From contig CAJTOL010000033.1 of the NCBI GenBank assembly GCA_910577645.1, forward strand, positions 1 through 34,547: a DNA stretch of 34,547 bases, in the 5' to 3' direction. The position numbers and the translations under genes are program-made. Below the pieces are notes generated by a model that was not told the DNA's origin, did no database searches, and saw only the letters and a list, made by a program, of their open reading frames with translations. This document shows, one piece after another, positions 1-7,288 of the stretch; the stretch's first letter is position 1; each line of letters opens with the position of its first letter. The DNA is from an uncultured Lachnospiraceae bacterium (GTDB taxonomy: Bacteria; Bacillota; Clostridia; Lachnospirales; Lachnospiraceae).

Positions 1-405
1 ATTGGATATGCTTAATTCTTCCCATGTTGTCTGCTTTGTTTCCATGTCTCCCATTTTATCCACCTGCTTTCTTTTCAGCAAATCACTGCCAGAAAACTCT
101 GTATTTTTCAAAATCCCTATTATCTATTTCTATTATACACAGACTTCCGACAAATTACAATAAGTCGAGAACCTGTCTCCCGGCATTTTCATTTAATATC
201 CAGTGTTCCCGTTGCCATATACATAATATGTAATCTTATTTTTAGAACCATCTTTTAGTGAATCTTAACTATAAGTCCATAATACGAACCCCATGGAAGC
301 CTCAAACTCCCATGGGGTTAAAAATATAACTCTTATTCTCTTTTATTTACAAGAATATCTGTTCGCTTTCGCATTTACTTACGATACGGCTCCCTATATC
401 AAAAC
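1..405. other. AT-rich gene-free stretch
   Basis: No convincing gene is visible. Two short open frames (24-233 and 293-619, plus strand) lack ribosome-binding sites and recognisable protein features; the second runs into the antisense of the diguanylate cyclase. The only structure I see is the inverted repeat at 287-319. The left edge may hold the 3' side of an upstream intergenic region. Confidence 0.5.
287..319 (-). terminator. candidate hairpin terminator of the diguanylate cyclase gene
   Basis: AACCCCATGG at 287-296 is the perfect reverse complement of 310-319, giving a 10-bp stem with a 13-nt loop. It lies about 85 bp past the stop of the minus-strand diguanylate cyclase gene. On the minus strand the following bases are only mildly T-rich (CGTATTATGG), so it is not a textbook intrinsic terminator and could be an mRNA-end structure or a protein site. 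Confidence 0.35.
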
Positions 406-1968
406 CTACAACGTCCCCGAATTCAAATCTGAAAAAATCCACAAAATCATTTCATGGATGCCGGCGTCGGGGCTGTATATCATAACCTGGACTTTCAGGC
501 GCCGTCCATCTTTTTTCTCGTATATAAATCCTACGACTCCGTCCTGGATAAGCTTGGCTTTTAAAGCGGCAAGATTTGAGACTCTTTCAAAAAGCGGGAA
601 ATATTCCTCCGTTACATAACGCTGGGCATAGAGCAGGAGGGCCTTGCTGAACTTATGGTCACAATCTCTTAAACAGTCCTGGAAGTAGTCAGGGACAAAA
701 AGCTGCCTTAAAGAATCTGCCTCCGGGTCTACAAAGAACACGCCTTTAAATAGCAGAGAAAGACTGTTCAGAAACAGATGGGAGTTTTCAGTGTCCCTGG
801 CGTTTACAGAAGGTTTGGGTTCCAGGGGTAAATCACGCCCTTGGCGTCCGCCGCCCATCAAGGCATAGTAATCTGCTTTGTTTTTCTGCATATCCAGCTC
901 GGCAGCCTGAAGCATTTCCTGAAGGTTCATATTTTCATCACGCCATTCTAAGCCTACGGAAACGGAATAGCCGTACTCTGCCATTTCCTTGTGGATAGTG
1001 GTAATACGCCGGGCAACGGAATCCCTGGAAATATTCCGGCAGAGGATTACAAATTCATCTCCCCCGATTCGGAATACATCCTCGGCACGGAAGTGCAGAA
1101 GAAAAATCCGGGCGGCTGTTTTTAACATAGAATCCCCTGCATCGTGGCCTTTGGTGTTGTTAAGCTCATGAAGCCCATTGGCGTCAATATACAGACAGGA
1201 AAAGGAATTGCAGGTCTCCGGGCAGAAGCTTGCCAAAGCTTTTTTGTAACTGTTGCGGTTATGAAGGCCGGTGAGAGCATCCAGATTTGCTTCTGAACTC
1301 AGCTCAGCCACTTCCTTTTCTGACTGTGCAAGCTGTTTCTTGATAATAAGCTCACTGGATTTTGACCTTACCCGAAAACAAAACAACATGGAAGAGATAG
1401 CAATGGCAATAAGACTGGCAAGCAGGCTGTTCATCAGATTGTTATAGCTGTGATCAAGGCCAAAAGGATCCGGAAAATAAGGAAGAGAGAGATTCAGCAA
1501 GGTAAAGCTTGCCAAAATAATCACAGCAGTCTGCCACGGCCGCATTACAGACAACAAAGCTATGCTGAGAATCGCGTAAGTGTATACAGTGAGACCGTTG
1601 CCTCCCAGCTGGTCGTTAAGGGTAACAAAAACAGCCCAAAGGCTTAAAAAGGCAATGTAAAGATTTTCCACCGCAAAATAGTGATGATAGCAAAAACGCC
1701 CTTTACGCGTAAGGCGCTGGAAAAGCAGGACTGCCGCAGTTACCAGGATCAGGAAGACATAAGAGGCAAAATAGGAGGCTCTGCGGAACTTTAAAAACGG
1801 GCCTCCCGGCAGCGTGGAAATAGATGCAGTCAATATAAGCTCACACAGGATTATAAAAATGTAAAACAGCCGGTTTTGCTCCATGGTATCTTTCCGGAGA
1901 GCTTGGATGGCCTCTGGATAGTTGGGGATATCTAAATCAATACCTAAAAAGTGTTTTAACTGGTTCAT
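406..1968 (-). CDS. membrane-bound diguanylate cyclase (GGDEF) with extra C-terminal domain
   Basis: Predicted to make the second messenger c-di-GMP from GTP. The 520-residue protein has a short cytosolic N-terminus, then about six hydrophobic segments (roughly residues 33-200), a short linker with coiled-coil character, and a GGDEF domain starting near NLDALTGLHNRNSY. The signature GGDEF lies at about residue 302, and the substrate-site motif (LYIDANGLHELNN) is intact. The RxxD of the usual inhibitory site is present but sits one residue closer to GGDEF than in PleD-type enzymes (RAED-VFRI-GGDEF), so product inhibition is doubtful. After GGDEF come about 140 further residues resembling a degenerate PAS-like domain; this is an impression from composition. 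The ribosome site is weak (GAGG 12 nt upstream). The gene is monocistronic and divergent from the PTS operon. Confidence 0.88.
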   Translation of the reverse strand: MNQLKHFLGIDLDIPNYPEAIQALRKDTMEQNRLFYIFIILCELILTASISTLPGGPFLKFRRASYFASYVFLILVTAAVLLFQRLTRKGRFCYHHYFAVENLYIAFLSLWAVFVTLNDQLGGNGLTVYTYAILSIALLSVMRPWQTAVIILASFTLLNLSLPYFPDPFGLDHSYNNLMNSLLASLIAIAISSMLFCFRVRSKSSELIIKKQLAQSEKEVAELSSEANLDALTGLHNRNSYKKALASFCPETCNSFSCLYIDANGLHELNNTKGHDAGDSMLKTAARIFLLHFRAEDVFRIGGDEFVILCRNISRDSVARRITTIHKEMAEYGYSVSVGLEWRDENMNLQEMLQAAELDMQKNKADYYALMGGGRQGRDLPLEPKPSVNARDTENSHLFLNSLSLLFKGVFFVDPEADSLRQLFVPDYFQDCLRDCDHKFSKALLLYAQRYVTEEYFPLFERVSNLAALKAKLIQDGVVGFIYEKKDGRRLKVQVMIYSPDAGIHEMILWIFSDLNSGTL

Positions 1969-2040
1969 TTGCTTTTTAAGCCTCGCTTTCTTTGAATCGC
2001 CGCCTTCTGTTTGTAAGAACGGCAGAGCCTTCTTTCAACC

Positions 2041-2069
2041 ATTTTATCATGACACAGACGATTTTCCAA
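2041..2069 (-). promoter_or_regulatory. candidate promoter of the diguanylate cyclase gene
   Basis: On the minus strand, TTGGAA (2069-2064) is separated by 17 nt from TAAAAT (2046-2041). This would start transcription near 2034, leaving a leader of about 65 nt. The -35 matches consensus at four of six positions. Confidence 0.4.
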
Positions 2070-2130
2070 CTATGATTTTACCGGATAAAGCAGAACTCGT
2101 TCAGGGTCAGGCCCAGGATAAGAATGGGGA

Positions 2131-2163
2131 TTGTTGATTCAAAAAATATTATTGTTGATTTGA
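2131..2163. promoter_or_regulatory. upstream pair of TGTTGATT repeats (candidate repressor sites)
   Basis: TGTTGATT occurs at 2132 and again at 2153, exactly 21 bp (two helical turns) apart. The same octamer recurs inside the palindrome at 2224-2236 next to the PTS-operon start. The spacing suggests an auxiliary site on the same DNA face for the operon's DeoR-type repressor. Confidence 0.5.
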
Positions 2164-2184
2164 TATAAATTTTCGAAATAACAG

Positions 2185-2212
2185 TTGACATTTATGAAAA
2201 ATATGGTATTAT
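2185..2212 (+). promoter_or_regulatory. sigma-A promoter of the PTS operon
   Basis: TTGACA at 2185-2190 and TATTAT at 2207-2212 are separated by 16 nt; an overlapping TTATAA gives an 18-nt spacer. Transcription would start at about 2218-2220, immediately before the palindrome at 2224-2236. Confidence 0.75.
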
Positions 2213-2223
2213 AAACTCATAAA

Positions 2224-2236
2224 TGTTGATTCAACA
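2224..2236. promoter_or_regulatory. palindromic operator, probably for the operon's DeoR repressor
   Basis: TGTTGATTCAACA is a perfect inverted repeat (TGTTGA-T-TCAACA) just downstream of the predicted transcription start, a position suited to repression. A related degenerate copy (TGTTCAAACAACA) lies at 2246-2258. Assignment to the DeoR protein encoded at 4619-5380 is inferred from operon membership. Confidence 0.65.
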
Positions 2237-2278
2237 ATAAGTAGCTGTTCAAACAACAAAAATAAAAGGAGGGTTATT

Positions 2279-3214
2279 ATGATTTACACTGTAACACTGA
2301 ATCCGGCTTTAGACAAAACCGTGGAGATCCCGTCTTTTGCCGCAGACAGTGTCAACCGAATCACAACCATGCGGACAGATCCCGGCGGAAAGGGAATTAA
2401 CGTTTCCAAGGTCATCAGCAAATTAGGGGGACAAAGCATTGCCACTGGTATTTTGGGAGGAGACACCGGCCTGGCAATCCAGTCTGCGCTAAAAACTATG
2501 GGGCTTAAAACCAGCTTCCGGTTTACAGAAGGGGAGACCCGGACAAATTTAAAGGTGATTGATCCGGTAAACCATACCAACACGGACATAAACGAGCCGG
2601 GAGTTACCGTATCCGAAGAAATTTTAAACGGCCTGTTGGCCCAGCTGACAGCCGGGCTGGAAAAGGGAGATATTGTAGTTCTTTCCGGAAGTCTTCCCAA
2701 GGGCTCTCCCAGAGATACCTATTATACTTGGACAGGAGCATGTAAAAAGGCAGGGGCAAAGGTGATTCTGGACGCCGACGGAGAGCTTTTGGAAGCAGGG
2801 CTTAAGGCTTCCCCCTATTTGATTAAACCGAACAACCACGAGCTTTCCCAGCTTTTAGGAGAAACCCTGGCTACGCCGGAAGAGCTTAATAAAGCGGCCA
2901 GGAGACTGATGGAAGAACACGGGATCGCCAAAGTGGTAGTATCTATGGGAGGCAAAGGCGCCCTGTATGTAACTCAGGACGAGACTATCTATGCAGAAGG
3001 ATTGAAGGTGCCGGTGGGAAGCACTGTAGGAGCCGGGGACAGCGTTGTGGCCGCCCTTGCGGTGGCGGAAGAGTCAGGCATGGGCCTGGAGGAAACGGTT
3101 CGCCTTTCCACTGCAACCGGAGGAGCCAATGTTATGTGCAGCGGCACCCAGGCTGCAGAGTACGAGGTGATTCAGGAGCTGCTTCCTAAAGTTGTATTTC
3201 AAAAGATACAGTAA
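2279..3214 (+). CDS. fruK: 1-phosphofructokinase (PfkB family)
   Basis: Predicted to phosphorylate fructose-1-phosphate to fructose-1,6-bisphosphate; the same subfamily includes tagatose-6-phosphate kinases, and sequence reading alone does not exclude that. At 311 residues it has the usual length. The N-terminus MIYTVTLNPALD, the sugar-binding PGGKGINVS (35-43) and the C-terminal GAGDS with catalytic base D254 are all intact. An AGGAGG-type site precedes the ATG. It is the first gene of a four-gene operon with a SorE-type dehydrogenase, a DeoR repressor and a mannitol-family PTS permease, so its substrate is presumably the ketose phosphate made by the dehydrogenase. The leader carries the palindromic operator at 2224-2236. 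Confidence 0.88.
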   Translation: MIYTVTLNPALDKTVEIPSFAADSVNRITTMRTDPGGKGINVSKVISKLGGQSIATGILGGDTGLAIQSALKTMGLKTSFRFTEGETRTNLKVIDPVNHTNTDINEPGVTVSEEILNGLLAQLTAGLEKGDIVVLSGSLPKGSPRDTYYTWTGACKKAGAKVILDADGELLEAGLKASPYLIKPNNHELSQLLGETLATPEELNKAARRLMEEHGIAKVVVSMGGKGALYVTQDETIYAEGLKVPVGSTVGAGDSVVAALAVAEESGMGLEETVRLSTATGGANVMCSGTQAAEYEVIQELLPKVVFQKIQ

Positions 3215-3221
3215 AACAGTT

Positions 3222-3253
3222 TTGTTGAATTAAAAGTTGAATGATTGTTGCAA
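3222..3253. promoter_or_regulatory. cluster of TTGTTGAAT-like repeats between fruK and sorE
   Basis: TTGTTGAAT (3222-3230), GTTGAAT (3236-3242) and ATTGTTGCAA (3244-3253) resemble the TGTTGA half-sites at the operon promoter. They may be a secondary binding region for the same repressor. No strong promoter is visible inside the gap. Confidence 0.35.
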
Positions 3254-3295
3254 AAATAAAAAAAGAAGATTATTATGGAGAAAGGAGCTTTATTT

Positions 3296-4564
3296 ATGAA
3301 AGCAAAAGGAGTCAGACTTCATGGAGCAAATGATTTAAGACTGGAGGAATTTGAACTTCCGGAGATTACGGAGGATGAGATTTTAGTAAAGGTCGTGTCC
3401 GACAGCATCTGCATGTCTACTTATAAGTGTGCCATTTTAGGGGAGAACCACAAGCGTGTCCATGATGATGTGGCAGAGCATCCGGCTATTATGGGCCACG
3501 AGTTTGCAGGAGATATTGTAAAGGTAGGAAAAAATCATCAGGATACCTTTAAGCCCGGTATGAAATTTACCCTGCAGCCTGCGCTGAATTATAAGGGAAC
3601 CATGTGGAGCCCCGGCTATTCCTATGAGTTTTTCGGCGGAGATACTACATACTGCGTTATCCCGGCAGAGGTTATGGAGTTAGGCTGTCTGTTAGAGTAC
3701 AAGGGCCGCGCTTACTATGAGGCATCCCTGGCTGAGCCTATGTCCTGCAGCATCGGCGCCTTTAATGCCGCTTACCATACCCAGATGGGAGTTTATACAC
3801 ATGAAATGGGGATCAAAAAGGACGGAAAGCTGGCAATTATGGCAGGAGCAGGCCCTATGGGGCTGGGAGCTTTGACCTATGCCCTTCACCGCGATATCCG
3901 GCCGTCCATGATTGTGGTAACGGATCTGAATCAGGATCGCCTGGACAGAGCCGCAGCCTTGTTCCCTCCGGCTGATGCGGCAAAGGACGGAATTGAGCTT
4001 CATTTTGTAAATACCGGTAAATTTGACGATCCGGTGGCAGAGCTTATGAGAATTTCCGGCGGCACAGGTTATGACGATGTGCTGTGCTATGCCCCGGTAG
4101 CTTCTGTGGTAACCCAGTCCAGCGATATTTTAGGCCGGGATGGCTGCTTAAATTTCTTTGCCGGTCCTACGGACAATAAGTTCAGCGCTACCATGAATTT
4201 CTATGATGTACACTATAATTCCACCCATGTAATGGGTACTACCGGCGGCAACACCGACGATATGCTCGAGTCTCTGGATTTAACTGCCCAGGGACGTATT
4301 GACCCGGCTGTTATGGTAACCCATATCGGCGGACTGGATTCTGTGGCAGATACCACTTTAAACCTGCCTAAGATTCCCGGAGGCAAGAAGCTGATTTATA
4401 CCCACCTGGCCATGCCGCTTACCGCTTTAACCGACCTGCGGGCAAAAGGGGAGGCTGAGAAGGATTCCCGTCTTATTGGGCTGGCAGACATTGTGGAGGC
4501 CCACAAGGGGCTGTGGTGCCCGGAGGCAGAGGAATATCTCCTGGCTAACTTTATAACAGAATAA
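3296..4564 (+). CDS. sorE: zinc-dependent sugar/polyol-phosphate dehydrogenase, SorE (L-sorbose-1-phosphate reductase)/YggP family
   Basis: A medium-chain dehydrogenase that interconverts a ketose phosphate and a hexitol phosphate with NAD(P). I place it in the L-sorbose-1-phosphate reductase family from long stretches I recognise: SICMSTYK, DDVAEHPAIMGHEF, DGCLNFFAGP, NFYDVHYN and GTTGGNTDDM. Catalytic-zinc ligands C39, H68 and E69/E147 are present, and the Rossmann motif AGAGPMG is at 183-189; the four-Cys structural-zinc lobe is absent. I start at 3296, not at the in-frame ATG 3275, because AAAGGAG lies 8 nt upstream and the product then begins MKAKGVRLHG like the family; length 422. E. 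coli has a relative (YggP) next to a cryptic mannitol PTS, as here. The true substrate is inferred, not shown. Confidence 0.82.
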   Translation: MKAKGVRLHGANDLRLEEFELPEITEDEILVKVVSDSICMSTYKCAILGENHKRVHDDVAEHPAIMGHEFAGDIVKVGKNHQDTFKPGMKFTLQPALNYKGTMWSPGYSYEFFGGDTTYCVIPAEVMELGCLLEYKGRAYYEASLAEPMSCSIGAFNAAYHTQMGVYTHEMGIKKDGKLAIMAGAGPMGLGALTYALHRDIRPSMIVVTDLNQDRLDRAAALFPPADAAKDGIELHFVNTGKFDDPVAELMRISGGTGYDDVLCYAPVASVVTQSSDILGRDGCLNFFAGPTDNKFSATMNFYDVHYNSTHVMGTTGGNTDDMLESLDLTAQGRIDPAVMVTHIGGLDSVADTTLNLPKIPGGKKLIYTHLAMPLTALTDLRAKGEAEKDSRLIGLADIVEAHKGLWCPEAEEYLLANFITE

Positions 4565-4579
4565 TACGTGCTGAAATAT

Positions 4580-4612
4580 CCGGTCTGTGCATATTTCGGC
4601 ACAGACTGGAGG
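4580..4612 (+). promoter_or_regulatory. hairpin overlapping the deoR ribosome-binding site
   Basis: Bases 4580-4590 pair with 4599-4609 (11 bp, one G-U, 8-nt loop). The 3' arm contains the first two bases of the GGAGG at 4608-4612 that precedes the repressor's ATG at 4619. It could lower translation of the repressor or act as an mRNA-processing structure; no T-run follows, so it is not a terminator. Confidence 0.5.
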
Positions 4613-4618
4613 CAACCT

Positions 4619-5380
4619 ATGGATTCAATGGAGCTTCGCAGAAATGCGATAGTAGAACTGATTAATGACAAAGGGACCGTCAGCTTTTCTCAGCTGAAAG
4701 CGGCGTTTCCCAATGTGTCGGAGATGACTCTCCGCACGGATTTAAAGCTTTTAGACGAGGCAAACCGGATTCTCCGGGTTCACGGAGGGGCAAAATCTGT
4801 GCAGATCCTTATCGGAACCGATGACTTTCTAAACCGCAAGTCGTGCCGGAATATTCCGGAAAAACAGAAAATCGCGGAAAAAGCATTGTCTCTGCTGCAT
4901 CCGGATACCACTATCTATCTGGATTCCGGCAGTACCACAACCGCTTTTGCCAGGCTGTTTCCGGATCAGTCTAACCTGATCTATACCACCGGCTTAAGCT
5001 GCGCCACGGAATTGGCAGGCCTGTCCAATCCAACGGTTATGATACCGGGGGGAAGGCTGAACCGGTACAGTCAGAGCGTATTTGGATATTCTGCCATTAA
5101 AGAGCTGGAACGGGTAAATTTTTACCAGTCCTTTTTAGGGATCACCGGGTATCATTCTTCCGCCGGATTTTCCTGTGGGATAAGCGACGAGGCCTTTTTA
5201 AAGCAGACAGCCATCCGCCAGTCGGACCAGGTCATCGTTCTTATGGACTCCTCCAAAATAGACGTGAAATGCAGCTTCACGATTTGCGGCCTGGAGGATA
5301 TTGATATTGTGGTTTCAGACGGAAAGCTTCCGGAAGAATTTCTTTCCCAGTGCAGAGCGCGGGGAGTCCGGGTTTTATAA
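4619..5380 (+). CDS. DeoR-family transcriptional repressor of the PTS operon
   Basis: A 253-residue DeoR-type regulator. An N-terminal winged helix (about 5-60) carries the recognition segment VSEMTLRTDLKLLDEANRI, and it is followed by the DeoR sensor domain with the YLDSGSTTTAFA loop that binds a sugar phosphate. The start at 4619 is chosen for GGAGG six bases upstream; an in-frame ATG at 4568 adds 17 unrelated residues overlapping a hairpin. It sits inside the operon it probably controls and is likely to bind the TGTTGA-type sites near 2131-2258 and 3222-3253. The inducer is inferred to be a phosphorylated sugar made by the neighbouring enzymes. Confidence 0.87.
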   Translation: MDSMELRRNAIVELINDKGTVSFSQLKAAFPNVSEMTLRTDLKLLDEANRILRVHGGAKSVQILIGTDDFLNRKSCRNIPEKQKIAEKALSLLHPDTTIYLDSGSTTTAFARLFPDQSNLIYTTGLSCATELAGLSNPTVMIPGGRLNRYSQSVFGYSAIKELERVNFYQSFLGITGYHSSAGFSCGISDEAFLKQTAIRQSDQVIVLMDSSKIDVKCSFTICGLEDIDIVVSDGKLPEEFLSQCRARGVRVL

Positions 5381-5423
5381 AAATCAGTTCTCCATTGTCA
5401 TGATAAGATGGAGGGGATTTGCT

Positions 5424-7286
5424 TTGAAAACAAGTGTACAGCGTTTTGGTAAATTTTTGTCGGCAATGGTAATGCCAAACATCGGAGCATTAATTGCCTT
5501 TGGCTTTCTGGCGGCATTTTTCATCGATACCGGCTGGATGCCTCATAAAGGGTTTAACAGTATGGTAGGCCCCATGCTGACCTATTTAATTCCTATTTTA
5601 ATTGCCTCTACCGGCGGCCGTATGATAGGCGGCGACAGAGGCCGGGTAGTAGGCGCTATCGCAGTAATCGGCGCCATTATGAGCAACACGGATATTACCA
5701 TGCTGATGGCAGCTATGGTAATGGGCCCTCTGGCAGGCTTCTGCATTAAGAAATTTGACGAGAAGATGGAAGGCCATATGCCGGCCGGCTTTGAGATGCT
5801 GATCAACAATTTTTCTGCCGGCATTATAGGCATGATTTTAGCGATGCTGGGATATGTCATTATCGGCCCTCTTATGAGCGGTATTCTGGCTGTGCTTTCC
5901 GCCGGTGTCAATGTTCTCATAGAAAAAAGCCTGTTGCCGCTGGTTGCGGTATTTATTGAGCCTGCTAAGGTATTATTTTTAAATAACGCCATTAACCATG
6001 GCGTTTTTACTCCCATTGCCACCTCGCAGGCGGCGGGAGCGGGGAAATCCATTATGTATATGTTGGAAACCAATCCCGGCCCCGGCCTTGGCGTTTTGCT
6101 GGCATACATGCTGTTTTGTAAAGACAAGGCAACCAGGGATTCTGCGCCCGGTGCGGTTATCATTCACTTATTAGGCGGTATTCACGAGATTTACTTCCCC
6201 TATATTCTGATGAACCCTCTGGTAATCATTGCCCCCATGGCAGGCAATATAGCGGCAATTTTCTGGTACAGCCTGACCGGCTGCGGCCTGGTAGGCCCGG
6301 CTTCCCCCGGCTCCATTATCGCATATCTGATGATGACTCCAGGGTCGGATATGCTGAAGGTAATCGTAGGAGTGCTGATTGCCGCAGGCGTTTCTTTTGC
6401 AATCGCTTCTCCGTTAGTAAAGATGGCGGGAGAAAAGAGCCTGGAGGAAGCGCAAAGCGAAATGGCTGCCATGAAGGCTCAGGCCAAGGGGCAGGCGCCG
6501 GTTCCCGGCACCATTGAAAAGGCTACGGAAATCAAGAAAATCGTCTTCGCCTGCGATGCGGGGATGGGCTCTTCCGCAATGGGAGCTACCAAGTTCCGCA
6601 ACCGGTTAAAAGCAAACCGCCCGGATATTACAGTGATTAACACCTCTGTAGACAATATTCCTTCTGACTGCGACATTGCAGTGGTACAGACGACTCTGGC
6701 TGACCGGGCAAAGAAATCTGCGCCTCAGGCCCAGCTTATTACCATCGGAAACTTCCTGGCTGATCCGGCGCTGGACGCTCTGTATGTGCAGCTTACCACA
6801 GGGGACGCCCCTGCAGCCCCTGCCGGGGAGAATACAGATATTGTTATCCCGGATGTCCCGGTAAAGAAACAAGTAATTATTCCGGAAGGGATCCGGTTAG
6901 GGCAGAAGCCGGTTACCAAGGAGGAAGCCATCCAGGCGGCAGGGGACCTGCTGGAAAAGCTGGGTTATGTGGACGGAACTTATGTAACAGCCATGCAGGA
7001 GAGAGAGAAGCTTGTCTCCACCTACATCGGTATGGGAGTTGCTATCCCCCACGGCACTACCCAGGCCAAGGATACGGTAAAGAAAACCGGCATTGTATTC
7101 TTCCAATACCCGGAAGGGGTAGATTTTGGAGCAGAAAAGGCTCAGCTTGTATTTGGCATCGCAGGCATTGGCGATGAGCACTTAGACCTTTTAAGCAAGC
7201 TCTGCACTCTTTTAGAGGATCCGGCCAGACTGGAAACGCTAAAGACCACAGACGATGTGGACTGGGTATTAGAGCAGCTGGGATAA
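5424..7286 (+). CDS. mtlA: PTS mannitol-family permease, EIICBA fusion, TTG start
   Basis: Imports a hexitol or related sugar and phosphorylates it with phosphate from HPr. Three domains are fused: a membrane EIIC (about 1-340, starting MKTSVQRFGKFLSAMVMPNIG), EIIB with phospho-Cys C377 in ACDAGMGSS, and EIIA with phospho-His H543 in AIPHGT. The 620-residue length is close to MtlA of enteric bacteria. I start at TTG 5424, which has GGAGGGG seven bases upstream and matches the family N-terminus. The in-frame ATGs at 5301 and 5400 lack ribosome sites, and the first overlaps deoR. Mannitol is the family substrate, but no MtlD-type dehydrogenase is present; a SorE-type enzyme and FruK accompany it instead. 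Its stop lies 2 bp from that of the convergent lyase gene. Confidence 0.85.
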   Translation: MKTSVQRFGKFLSAMVMPNIGALIAFGFLAAFFIDTGWMPHKGFNSMVGPMLTYLIPILIASTGGRMIGGDRGRVVGAIAVIGAIMSNTDITMLMAAMVMGPLAGFCIKKFDEKMEGHMPAGFEMLINNFSAGIIGMILAMLGYVIIGPLMSGILAVLSAGVNVLIEKSLLPLVAVFIEPAKVLFLNNAINHGVFTPIATSQAAGAGKSIMYMLETNPGPGLGVLLAYMLFCKDKATRDSAPGAVIIHLLGGIHEIYFPYILMNPLVIIAPMAGNIAAIFWYSLTGCGLVGPASPGSIIAYLMMTPGSDMLKVIVGVLIAAGVSFAIASPLVKMAGEKSLEEAQSEMAAMKAQAKGQAPVPGTIEKATEIKKIVFACDAGMGSSAMGATKFRNRLKANRPDITVINTSVDNIPSDCDIAVVQTTLADRAKKSAPQAQLITIGNFLADPALDALYVQLTTGDAPAAPAGENTDIVIPDVPVKKQVIIPEGIRLGQKPVTKEEAIQAAGDLLEKLGYVDGTYVTAMQEREKLVSTYIGMGVAIPHGTTQAKDTVKKTGIVFFQYPEGVDFGAEKAQLVFGIAGIGDEHLDLLSKLCTLLEDPARLETLKTTDDVDWVLEQLG

Positions 7287-7288
7287 TC

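Noticed and set aside
293..619. Plus-strand open frame of 108 codons near the left edge
   Set aside because: Mostly antisense to the diguanylate cyclase, starts within a hairpin, has no ribosome site and no recognisable protein pattern.
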